Origin: JAVEWJ01 sp034004605
Lineage (GTDB): Bacteria > Patescibacteriota > Gracilibacteria > UBA1369 > LOWO2-01-FULL-3
Assembly (NCBI GenBank): GCA_034004605.1
Contig: JAVEWJ010000001.1
Coordinates: 434,001-498,000, forward strand
Direction: 5' to 3'
Length of the DNA stretch: 64,000 nucleotides
The notes under the pieces were generated by a model. That model worked only from the letters and a program-made list of their open reading frames with translations, did not search any database and was not told the DNA's origin. Both the position numbers and the translations under genes were made by a program. Shown piece by piece: positions 7,041 to 15,147 of the stretch (its first letter is position 1; every line of letters begins with the position of its first letter).

Positions 7041-8456
7041 ATGTTTGCACAAAAACGGATCATTTATAGGACTGTTGAACATTTTTCTTCCGAGGGTATG
7101 AAAAATGAATCAGCAAAACATGCGCTTAAAGAAAGTGCCATTGAAAAAAGTGAAAAAGAAAATGTCGATAACGAGTTGTCAAAAAAAGAACTAGAGTTTG
7201 AGGAAAGTATGAAAGAACTTGAAAAGCTTCGCGGTTATCCTCCGGGCTATCTTGATAATTTTGTTCTAAAATATCCGGAAATACCGATTACGGAATTGGA
7301 TGATTTGATTCAGTCAAATCGAAATGTGGTTCCGGGAGAGCTTGATGATTTGCTTTCCCGATTTGATTTTTTGACTTGGGACATAGTAAGAAATTATTTA
7401 AAAACTTTTCCTTATGAAAGCGCAAAAAGTTATGAATATTCTTTGATTAAAGATGATCCTTCTTTGGCTATTAAATATCCTAAAAAGACTTTAAGTGAAG
7501 ATTTAGAAAATTCTGATGAAGTTTATCGTTTTGACAGGGAATCTCTTGGCAAACAAACACTAAAAATTCGAAAGGATATTGCGACTTTTGAAAAATGGTG
7601 GAGAGTTTTGAATGAAAAGCATCCAGAAGTTTTTAAAGAGATTTATGATAAAAATCCTGGCTTAGAGGGCAAAATTAATGATATGACAAAAAAGATTCGA
7701 AAAATTAATGATTTTTTGCAAAGCATTTCTGATAATGAATTTTTAGAAAAAGTTGATGATATTTTAACTTTAATTGAAGATTTTAATGCGATTGTTGCGT
7801 CAATAAATACGGTACTTCCTTCTTTGCATAGTATTATTATTGAAAATCAAAGTAAAATGGAAAATGGAGGAGATATTGAATCGTTGGTGGATGAAGAAAA
7901 AGAAGAGTTGATAAGGTTTGTTAAAGAATTATATAAAGAGTTTTTTCCTCCTTCATATTTGGATCAGGCGGTTCTTTTTTATACCGGTCAAAAAGAACTT
8001 GAGGGTTATCAAAAGGTTCTTTTGGCTGGCGGAAATGGTCTTGTAAAGGCAGTAGAAGGTGTGCTGAGTCTTTTTGATTTGGATACTTATATCGATGCTT
8101 ACGATGGAGTTTCTACTTTGTATGAAATGGATATTGATGATCTGGAGCTTTTGTTTAGTTCATTGCCGGAGTTGCTTAGTCAACTTGATTCTGCTGATTC
8201 AGATCCTGCTGATTCAGTTTCTGCTGCGATTACAATTATTTATGCTGTTGTGATTTTTAAAGGTGGAATTACAAAAGTGACTAGTTTTGCTAGAAAAATG
8301 GGATATTCTAAAAAAATAATTTCTGTTCTAAAAACTCTTAATTCAGCTAGTGCAATTTCTCGGGTTTTTGGAAAAGTCGGAAAGGTTACTCCACTAGCGA
8401 TGCTAGCTGCGACTTCTTTGCCTTATATAAAAATTGCTGATGGTAAAGGAATGTAG
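7041..8456 (+). CDS. Uncharacterised helical protein with hydrophobic C-terminal part
   Basis: 471 residues with no recognised family. An N-terminal Lys/Glu-rich segment (about 15-60) looks coiled. The middle is helical, with PPGYLDNFVLKYPE near 66 echoed by PPSYLDQAVLFYTGQ near 310. This suggests an internal duplication of a P-P-x-Y-L-D element. Residues about 390-415 (ITIIYAVVIFKGG) and the last 30 are hydrophobic and could be membrane segments. The start at 7041 fits the promoter at 6994-7022; a second ATG at residue 20 is possible. There is no signal peptide. It opens a plus-strand accessory block. Confidence 0.75.
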   Translation: MFAQKRIIYRTVEHFSSEGMKNESAKHALKESAIEKSEKENVDNELSKKELEFEESMKELEKLRGYPPGYLDNFVLKYPEIPITELDDLIQSNRNVVPGELDDLLSRFDFLTWDIVRNYLKTFPYESAKSYEYSLIKDDPSLAIKYPKKTLSEDLENSDEVYRFDRESLGKQTLKIRKDIATFEKWWRVLNEKHPEVFKEIYDKNPGLEGKINDMTKKIRKINDFLQSISDNEFLEKVDDILTLIEDFNAIVASINTVLPSLHSIIIENQSKMENGGDIESLVDEEKEELIRFVKELYKEFFPPSYLDQAVLFYTGQKELEGYQKVLLAGGNGLVKAVEGVLSLFDLDTYIDAYDGVSTLYEMDIDDLELLFSSLPELLSQLDSADSDPADSVSAAITIIYAVVIFKGGITKVTSFARKMGYSKKIISVLKTLNSASAISRVFGKVGKVTPLAMLAATSLPYIKIADGKGM

Positions 8457-8580
8457 CTTGTGGAAATTTTTATATTTTGATTTGAGAAAAACGGATTGTC
8501 CAGGGTGTTGTTTTTTCTTTTTTAAGCCATCGCTCCCGTGTCGTATTTGACTTTTTTTGAATTTGTGGCTTTTTGTGATG

Positions 8581-8609
8581 TTGACATTCTGTTAAAAATG
8601 TCATATTTT
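8581..8609 (+). promoter_or_regulatory. Promoter with embedded palindrome, lipoprotein gene
   Basis: TTGACA (8581-8586), 17-base spacer, TATTTT (8604-8609). The perfect inverted repeat TGACATT / AATGTCA (8582-8588 and 8597-8603) fills the spacer and overlaps the -35 box, as an operator would. Confidence 0.55.
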
Positions 8610-8661
8610 GGGATGTCGACAATTCGTTGACGGTTCATTGACAGGTAGTTCAGAAAGGGGC

Positions 8662-9642
8662 ATGGATATGAAGAGCTTGATCACGGTGGCTTTTTTCGGG
8701 TTCGTTTCTTTCAACATGGTCTCTTGCGAGGATCATGTGCGGGTGGGGGTTCGTTTGAGTGGCGGTGAGAGTGAGCAGGAGGACGAGAACGAGAACGAGG
8801 AATTTGATCAAGTCGAAGAGCTCGACGAGGTGGATGGGAGTTGTGTTCAGGTTTTTAAAGGAGCTAACTCTCCGAGGTCAGCAGTCATTCCTCAGAATGC
8901 GAAAGATCTTTTTTTGTTGAACATTTGGCTGGTCACTTACGAAGAAATTTCAATTTCCGGGCTTGTATTCGAGCAATACGGGGTCGGCTCAGATAATAAG
9001 GGGGTTCTTCGAATCAGCGAGACAGGCCAAGAGGTTAAACAGGAGGGTCGTAAAGCGACTTTCTTGTTTGAACAGGATCTGTTGACCGTAAAGAATGGTA
9101 CTATCTCAATGTCTCTCAAAACGGATCTCGATGGTTCTATGCTGTCGGGTGATGTTTTGGGGTATCGCCTGATTGAGGTTTTAACTTCAGATGGCGATTG
9201 CATTGAGGGTCTTCCTGTGGAAGGGGACTTGATGAGCATCTCGGTCCTTTGTCCATGGGTTATGGGAATGGCCTTGGAGTTGGGGGAACTAGCTTTTTAT
9301 GGCGGAACTTTTGGGTGTAGGGCGGATGTGGAAGTCCGAGAGCATCGGTTCTCGGTAGAAAATAACACGTCTGGCGTTATCCGAAATTTCCGACTTGAAA
9401 ATCTTGGTACAGGAACCCTCATTTCAGGTCCAGTTGATCTTCCTCGGGGAAAAAGTTCTTTTTCGCTGAATGATCCTCTCATCATTTTGGGAGGAAAAGG
9501 AGTCAACTTCAGTATCAAATTCGATGCCGAGCCCGGGGAGGTAAAAATCTCCCTTGATTCGGTTGTCGTTTGGGATTTGGAGACTTCGCAGGAGACTTTT
9601 TCTGAGGGGGATCTTCCTTTTTATTGGTGGAGCTACAAATGA
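8662..9642 (+). CDS. Predicted surface lipoprotein with two beta-sandwich-like domains
   Basis: The chosen ATG at 8662 has a clear Shine-Dalgarno stretch (AGAAAGGGG) and gives MDMKSLITVAFFGF followed by the lipobox MVSC, a lipoprotein signal peptide. A Glu/Asp-rich linker follows the lipidated cysteine. Two beta-rich domains come next, each with the pattern 'short strand, ISGL or RLEN, glycine turn, LTVKNGT or PLIILGGKG, long strand'. This resembles the 51809-52438 protein. I do not know the function; display on the cell surface is inferred. Codon use (many CTC, GAG, CGG, GTG) is richer in G and C than neighbours, suggesting transfer. A longer frame from TTG 8608 overlaps the -10 box and is rejected. 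Confidence 0.75.
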   Translation: MDMKSLITVAFFGFVSFNMVSCEDHVRVGVRLSGGESEQEDENENEEFDQVEELDEVDGSCVQVFKGANSPRSAVIPQNAKDLFLLNIWLVTYEEISISGLVFEQYGVGSDNKGVLRISETGQEVKQEGRKATFLFEQDLLTVKNGTISMSLKTDLDGSMLSGDVLGYRLIEVLTSDGDCIEGLPVEGDLMSISVLCPWVMGMALELGELAFYGGTFGCRADVEVREHRFSVENNTSGVIRNFRLENLGTGTLISGPVDLPRGKSSFSLNDPLIILGGKGVNFSIKFDAEPGEVKISLDSVVVWDLETSQETFSEGDLPFYWWSYK

Positions 9643-9710
9643 AAGGTGTTTCCGTTTTTACTTATTCCGGGGCTTTTCGGCCCTCGGTTGGAGTAGTGCG
9701 GAGACAATCG

Positions 9711-9739
9711 AAGGACATCTGAAATATGGTGTCCTTTTT
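9711..9739 (+). terminator. Intrinsic terminator after the lipoprotein gene
   Basis: Stem AAGGACA (9711-9717) / TGTCCTT (9730-9736) followed by T residues, about 70 bases after the stop. Confidence 0.65.
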
Positions 9740-9816
9740 GCTGTTGTTATTTTGAGGCTTGCTACTTGACAATTTTTAATTTCTGTGTCAAAGTTTGGTA
9801 TTGTTTTAATTTATTT

Positions 9817-11466
9817 ATGTCAAAAAATATTGCGTTAAAACTTGAATTTGAAAATGATTTGGATTCTTTGAGAGAATTGGTTGAGTCTGTTTCTCCTTGC
9901 GATGAGGAGATTTCGAGCTTGCGAAAAATTGTGCAAGATTTTGTGAATGATCTTTCTTCGGAATTGTTTTTTGATATTGATGTTCAAAGACTTATAAATA
10001 AATTCCTTTGGGAGACTAGGGATGTCTTGGGTTTTTCTGAGATGAGTGATGCTTTTATTTACGAAGAGGGATTTGTAGAGGAAATGTCTTTTGGGAAATT
10101 AAATGTAAAATTTTTCAATTCAACATACAATTTTGTTTTGCCGGATGATTTAGAAGGGCCAATTATTTCCGGAAATGGAAACGGTATTGAGAAAAAAAAT
10201 ATAATTTCGAGAGTTAATTTAATGTATGAACTTTTGAGGGATTGGGGAGTTGAAAATGTTTTGGTTTATGAAGGGAAAACGCTTGATTCTCAATTTAGAA
10301 AAGTGCCTTATAGATTATTTATAATTGAGGAGCTTGATAGGGCTGTGCTTATTTGTGAGGAATCGGGGAATAGAACATTCGTGAAAGCCGGGCTTTCGGA
10401 TTTGGAGAGTTTTTCGTTTTCAAAGAAGTCTGAACTTAAACAAATGAATGATGTGAGGTCTTTGATTTGGTGTGGAGCTGAGCACTTTAAAGAAAAAATG
10501 GCGGAACTTTTGGTTTTGGATTTTGAGGAAGATGAGGTTTTTGAGGAAGAGGAGGAGGTAAAAATTGAAGAATCAAATGATTCGAAAAAGGAATATCCAA
10601 AGATGGATAGAGAATATTTTTCAGAAGAAAATGTGAGACAGGATTTGGATGCTTATTGTGCGAAGGCGGGACTTACGGATGTTTCTGAATTGAGTACGTC
10701 TGATAAATTTACAGGTCTTGAAGTGGTTTGTAGTAATGGGGAAACTGTTATGTTTCAAACGTATTTATCTAGGGCATCTGTAGTTTTAAGTGACAAGAAA
10801 TTAACATTAGCTCAAGCATTGGACACATTAAAGAAAATTTATGGTTTAAAAATTGAGGTTCGAGAAGTAACAAAAGAAGAATATCCAAAGATGGATAGAG
10901 AATATTTTTCAGAAGAAAATGTGCGAAGGGATTTGGAGGCTTATTGTGGGAAGGCGGGATTGAATGATGTTTCTGAATTGAGTAAGTCTGATAAATTTAC
11001 AGGTCTTGAAGTGGTTTGTAGTAATGGGGAACCGGTGAAGTTTAATGCGTATTTATCTAGGGCATCTGTAGTATTAAGTGACAAGAAATTAACATTAGCT
11101 CAAGCATTGGATGCATTGAAGAAAATTTATGGTTTAAAAATCGATGTTCGAGAAGTAAAAAAAGAAGAATATCCAATGATGGATAGAGAATATTTTTCAG
11201 AAGAAAATGTGCGAAGGGATTTGGAGGCTTATTGTGGGAAGGCGGGATTGAATGATGTTTCTGAATTGAGGAAGTCTGATAAATTTACAGGTCTTGAAGT
11301 GGTTTGTAGTAATGGGGAACCGGTGAAGTTTAATGCGTATTTATCTAGGGCATCTGTAGTATTAAGTGACAAGAAATTAACATTAGCTCAATCATTGGAT
11401 GCATTGAAGAAAATTTATGGTTTAAAAATAGAGGTTCGAGAAGTAAAAAAGAAGAATATCCAATGA
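9817..11466 (+). CDS. 96-residue tandem-repeat protein A, 5' part (frameshifted)
   Basis: ATG at 9817 (MSKNIALKLEFENDLDSL) matches the start of paralogue B at 12186; the longer frame from TTG 9766 is the -35 box. Residues 1-250 form a unique acidic domain without a signal peptide or membrane segment. It is followed by copies of a 96-residue unit beginning YPKMDREYFSEENVRQDLDAYC. Each unit has two Cys (AYC, VVC) and a C-terminal helix ending LKKIYG. The function is unknown; the protein is probably cytosolic. After three units the frame is lost at a run of six A (11445-11450), where the other copy has seven, giving a premature stop at 11466. The next frame continues the repeats. This is a real mutation, slippage or an assembly error. 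Confidence 0.75.
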   Translation: MSKNIALKLEFENDLDSLRELVESVSPCDEEISSLRKIVQDFVNDLSSELFFDIDVQRLINKFLWETRDVLGFSEMSDAFIYEEGFVEEMSFGKLNVKFFNSTYNFVLPDDLEGPIISGNGNGIEKKNIISRVNLMYELLRDWGVENVLVYEGKTLDSQFRKVPYRLFIIEELDRAVLICEESGNRTFVKAGLSDLESFSFSKKSELKQMNDVRSLIWCGAEHFKEKMAELLVLDFEEDEVFEEEEEVKIEESNDSKKEYPKMDREYFSEENVRQDLDAYCAKAGLTDVSELSTSDKFTGLEVVCSNGETVMFQTYLSRASVVLSDKKLTLAQALDTLKKIYGLKIEVREVTKEEYPKMDREYFSEENVRRDLEAYCGKAGLNDVSELSKSDKFTGLEVVCSNGEPVKFNAYLSRASVVLSDKKLTLAQALDALKKIYGLKIDVREVKKEEYPMMDREYFSEENVRRDLEAYCGKAGLNDVSELRKSDKFTGLEVVCSNGEPVKFNAYLSRASVVLSDKKLTLAQSLDALKKIYGLKIEVREVKKKNIQ

Positions 11467-12001
11467 TGGATAGAGAATATTTTTCAGAAGAAAATGTGCG
11501 AAGGGATTTGGAGGCTTATTGTGGGAAGGCGGGACTTACGGATGTTTCTAAATTGAGTACGTCTGATAAATTTAGAGGTCTTGAAGTGGTTTGTAGTAAT
11601 GGGGAACCGGTGAAGTTTGAAAAATATTTATCTAGCGCTTCTAGGGTTTTAAGTTATAAAAAATTAACAAATGCTCAAGCATTGGACGCATTGAAGAAAA
11701 TTTATGGTATACAAATCGAGGTTCGAGAAGTAACAAAAGAAGAATATCCAACGATGGATAGAGAATATTTTTCGGAAGAAAATGTGAGACAGGATTTGGA
11801 TGCTTATTGTGCGAAGGCGGGACTTACGGATGTTTCTGAATTGAGTACGTCTAATAAATTTAGACGACTTGAAGTGATTTGTAGTAATGGGGAAACTGTG
11901 AGGTTTGAAAAGTATTTAAGGAAGGCTTCCGGAGTATTAAGTGACAAGAAATTAACACTAGCTAACGCATTGAAATCGTTGAAAAAGATTTATGGTCTTT
12001 G
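10591..12001 (+). repeat. Five tandem 288-bp coding repeats in protein A
   Basis: Units begin at 10591, 10879, 11167, 11454 and 11742, marked by GAATATCC. The period is 288 bp except between the third and fourth, 287 bp because of one lost A. The units are mosaics. The second and third are almost identical. The fourth is nearly the same as the first unit of paralogue B, which points to recombination between the genes. Confidence 0.92.
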
Positions 12002-12002
12002 A
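11463..12002 (+). CDS. Tandem-repeat protein A, 3' part after frameshift
   Basis: This frame begins MMDREYFSEENV at 11463 and overlaps the stop of the upstream frame by four bases. It encodes the last two 96-residue units and the normal C-terminus (LKSLKKIYGL), matching the C-terminus of paralogue B. It is best read as the 3' part of one gene, 9817-12002, broken by a one-base loss in a poly-A tract. Reinitiation at this ATG could still make a separate 179-residue protein. No independent promoter is seen. Confidence 0.65.
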   Translation: MMDREYFSEENVRRDLEAYCGKAGLTDVSKLSTSDKFRGLEVVCSNGEPVKFEKYLSSASRVLSYKKLTNAQALDALKKIYGIQIEVREVTKEEYPTMDREYFSEENVRQDLDAYCAKAGLTDVSELSTSNKFRRLEVICSNGETVRFEKYLRKASGVLSDKKLTLANALKSLKKIYGL

Positions 12003-12132
12003 TTTTTATTTTGAAAAATAATTATATATGATTTTTTTCGGACTTTTATTATGGCGATGAATGCATGTTTTAATTCTTATTCATGCTTTCGAGTATTATT
12101 TCTGGTGATTTTTTATTTGGTTGTGGTTTTGT

Positions 12133-12161
12133 TTGACAAATGCTGCAAAAACTGTTAAATT
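12133..12161 (+). promoter_or_regulatory. Promoter of repeat protein B
   Basis: TTGACA (12133-12138), 17-base spacer, TAAATT (12156-12161), 24 bases before the ATG. The last about 20 bases before the ATG are identical to those before gene A. A matching TTGACA is at 9766-9771 there, but without a good -10. Confidence 0.65.
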
Positions 12162-12185
12162 ATCGCGTATTGTTTTAATTTATTT

Positions 12186-13765
12186 ATGTCAAAAAATATT
12201 GCGTTAAAACTTGAATTTGAAAAAGATTTGGATTCTTTGAGAGAATTGGTTGAGTCTGTTTCTCCTTGCGATGAGGAGATTTCGAGCTTGCGAAAAATTG
12301 TGCAAGATTTTGTGAATGATCTTTCTTCGGAATTGTTTTTTGATATTGATGTTCAAAGACTTATAAATAAATTCCTTTGGGAGACTAGGGATGTCTTGGG
12401 TTTTTCTGAGATGAGTGATGCTTTTATTTACGAAGAGGGATTTGTAGAGGAAATGTCTTTTGGGAAATTAAATGTAAAATTTTTCAATTCAACATACAAT
12501 TTTGTTTTGCCGGATGATTTAGAAGGGCCAATTATTTCCGGAAATGGAAACGGTATTGAGAAAAAAAATATAATTTCGAGAGTTAATTTAATGTATGAAC
12601 TTTTGAGGGATTGGGGAGTTGAAAATGTTTTGGTTTATGAAGGGAAAACGCTTGATTCTCAATTTAGAAAAGTGCCTTATAGATTATTTATAATTGAGGA
12701 GCTTGATAGGGCGGTATTGATTTGTGAGGAAGAGGGAAATAGAACATTCGTGAAAGCCGGGCTCTCGGATTTGGAGAGGTTTTCGTTTTCAAGGAAGTCT
12801 GAACTTAAACAAATGAATGATGTGAGGTCTTTGATTTGGTGTGGAGTTGAGCACTTTAAAGAAAAAATGGCGGAACTTTTGGTCTTGGATTTTGAGGAAG
12901 AGGAGGAGGTGAAAATTGAAGAATCAAATGATTCGAAAGAAGAATATCCAACGATGGATAGAGAATATTTTTCGGAAGAAAATGTGAGACAGGATTTGGA
13001 TGCTTATTGTGCGAAGGCGGGACTTAAGGATGTTTCTAAATTGAGTACGTCTGATAAATTTAGAGGTCTTGAAGTGGTTTGTAGTAATGGGGAACCGGTG
13101 AAGTTTGAAAAATATTTATCTAGCGCTTCTAGGGTTTTAAGTTATAAAAAATTAACAAATGCTCAAGCATTGGACGCATTGAAGAAAATTTATGGTATAC
13201 AAATCGAGGTTCGAGAAGTAACAAAAGAAGAATATCCAAAGATGGATAGAGAATATTTTTCAGAAGAAAATGTGAGAAGGGATTTGGATGCTTATTGTGC
13301 GAAGGCGGGACTTACGGATGTTTCTAAATTGAGTACGTCTGATAAATTTAGAGGTCTTGAAGTGGTTTGTAGTAATGGGGAACCGGTGAAGTTTGAAAAA
13401 TATTTATCTAGCGCTTCTAGGGTTTTAAGTTATAAAAAATTANNNNNNNNNNNNNNNNNNNNNNNNNNNNNNNNNNNNNNNNNNNNNNNNNNNNNNNNNN
13501 NNNNNNNNNNNNNNNNNNNNNNNNNNNNNNNNNNNNNNNNNNAAATGTGAGAAGGGATTTGGATGCTTATTGTGCGAAGGCGGGACTTACGGATGTTTCT
13601 AAATTGAGTACGTCTGATAAATTTAGAGGTCTTGAAGTGGTTTGTAGTAATGGGGAACCGGTGAAGTTTCAAGCTTATTTATTGAGGGCTTCCAAGGTTT
13701 TAAGTGATAAAAAATTATTACTATCTCAAGCATTGGACGTATTGAAGAAAATTTATGATCTTTGA
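12186..13765 (+). CDS. 96-residue tandem-repeat protein B (spans assembly gap)
   Basis: Near-identical paralogue of protein A: the N-terminal 240 residues differ at only a few positions (for example FEKDLD for FENDLD) and by a short acidic deletion. Two complete repeat units are visible at 12942 and 13230, and a last one resumes after the gap and ends LKKIYDL at 13765. The 100-N gap (13443-13542) shifts the nominal frame. Alignment to the preceding unit shows the missing piece must be 113 bases plus a multiple of 288, which restores one open frame. Function is unknown. There is no signal peptide. A and B clearly arose by recent tandem duplication. Confidence 0.8.
12942..13765 (+). repeat. 288-bp coding repeats in protein B, incomplete because of gap
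   Basis: Units start at 12942 and 13230. A third unit is partly inside the N run and resumes at 13543. The copies are nearly identical, which explains the failed assembly. The true copy number is unknown (at least three). Confidence 0.88.
13443..13542. other. Assembly gap of 100 N
   Basis: A run of exactly 100 N, a typical placeholder for a gap of unknown size, sits inside the repeats of protein B. Confidence 0.99.
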
Positions 13766-13828
13766 TCTTTATTTTGAACAATTATTTATATAAATGAATA
13801 TCTTTTTTGCTTTTTTGATTCGATATAA

Positions 13829-14194
13829 TTAATCAAAGAGTTTTTTTATTGATTCGCTCAACCTTTTGATAATTAGTGCGGAAAAGCCCCAGCTTAATGA
13901 AATCCAAATTGGAATTCCCAGAAAACTTGGATTGTTGTATGTCCATGCACCAAAACGGCTTAGGATTATTTCTCCGATTTGGAAAAAAATTGTGGCGATT
14001 AAGAAAAGCAAGATGTCGGATTTGTTTTTTAGGAATGTGAGAACAACGACTGCAATTATTACAAATATGCTTGTGAGTAGTGTGTTGTTTTGCCAAAAAA
14101 ATGCCATTAAAAAAACTAAGGCAAATAAAGCGATGACTTCAAGGATCAATTCTTTGAATGTTTTTTTGAAATTTTCAGGAATTGATTTTTTCAT
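13829..14194 (-). CDS. Small membrane protein, about four transmembrane helices
   Basis: 121 residues. Hydrophobic segments lie near 17-33, 38-55, 60-78 and 92-108, separated by short charged loops (KNKSD, SRFGAW). The motif NPSFLGIPIWISLSWGFSALII is typical of small bacterial integral membrane proteins that I cannot name further. The start is 4 bases beyond the stop of the LOG-family gene, so it is the last gene of a phosphoketolase-LOG-membrane operon. No catalytic residues are evident. Confidence 0.72.
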   Translation of the reverse strand: MKKSIPENFKKTFKELILEVIALFALVFLMAFFWQNNTLLTSIFVIIAVVVLTFLKNKSDILLFLIATIFFQIGEIILSRFGAWTYNNPSFLGIPIWISLSWGFSALIIKRLSESIKKLFD

Positions 14195-14197
14195 TCT

Positions 14198-15133
14198 TTA
14201 TTTATCCGGTTTGTAAATGTGTAAATTGAGCGGGCGTTTGGATTTTCGCATTGCGTTGAATTTTTTTAGTTCTTTGTCGATTAGTCTTATGGCGGCACGA
14301 TTGTTTTTTGCGTAAATGACGTGATCCAAATCTTTTTCATCCAAAAGTTTCATGCGTAAAGGTTGGCGTTTTAGCCATCTGAGTAAGGTCTTCCACATTT
14401 TTCCAACAAGAATTATCGGAATTTTGTTTATGTGTTTTACTTGAATGAGTTGGAGTGTGTAGAAAAGTTCGAGAATCGTGCCGATTCCACCCGGTGTGAC
14501 TACGACCAAATGAGAAAGTGCCATGAAAGTATCGAGGCGATGTGAAAATTTTTCGAAATGTTTGCGCACTTCAAGAATTGGATTTTTGGCTTCGTGAGGG
14601 AGTCTTATTGTTAGTCCAACGGAGCATGCTTTGTGGTTTTTGTCGCCTGCCATGTGTCCGTCGTTTGCGGCTTGCATAAGGCCCGGGCCTCCTCCTGTAA
14701 TTAGATCGATTTCTTCTTTTCCAAGATGTTTTGCGAGTTCGAAAATTTGTTTGTAGATTTTATCATCGGGCTTGATTCTGGCTGAACCGAAAATTGAAAC
14801 TCGGAATTTATTTAAGTCCAGTTTTTTTGTGAGGTCCACTTTTTCAAATTCAAGGATTGCGTGTTTACCGTTTTTTTGAGAGGGATCGATTGTCGTTTTT
14901 TGCTCACAATTTTTTTTGAGAACTTTTTTTGTTGCTATTTTTTTTACATTTGTATTAACGGACTTTGATTTTGTGCCGGTTTTTTTTGCTGTGGTCTTTG
15001 TTGGTTTTTTTATTGCGATTTTTGTGGATGCGGTTTTTTTGCTTTGACTTTTAGTCTTTATAGGAGACTTTTTTGTCATTGAAACTGTTGCTGTTTTTTT
15101 CTTCTTTGAATTTTGAACTTTTTTTGTTGGCAT
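14198..15133 (-). CDS. LOG-family (TIGR00730-like) protein with Lys-rich N-terminal tail
   Basis: The C-terminal about 215 residues form a Rossmann-like LOG domain with the signature pair GGGPGLMQAANDGH and PGGIGTILELFYTLQL. In characterised members these bind a nucleotide 5'-monophosphate and cleave the ribose-base bond (cytokinin-activating phosphoribohydrolase). The first about 80 residues are very rich in Lys, Thr and Ser, resembling histone H1 tails, and probably bind nucleic acid or are disordered. Such a tail is not part of the usual family length (about 180-220 residues). The gene is 14 bases downstream of phosphoketolase, in the same operon. Bacterial substrates are often unknown. 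Confidence 0.85.
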   Translation of the reverse strand: MPTKKVQNSKKKKTATVSMTKKSPIKTKSQSKKTASTKIAIKKPTKTTAKKTGTKSKSVNTNVKKIATKKVLKKNCEQKTTIDPSQKNGKHAILEFEKVDLTKKLDLNKFRVSIFGSARIKPDDKIYKQIFELAKHLGKEEIDLITGGGPGLMQAANDGHMAGDKNHKACSVGLTIRLPHEAKNPILEVRKHFEKFSHRLDTFMALSHLVVVTPGGIGTILELFYTLQLIQVKHINKIPIILVGKMWKTLLRWLKRQPLRMKLLDEKDLDHVIYAKNNRAAIRLIDKELKKFNAMRKSKRPLNLHIYKPDK

Positions 15134-15147
15134 TTATCTTTGTTTTA

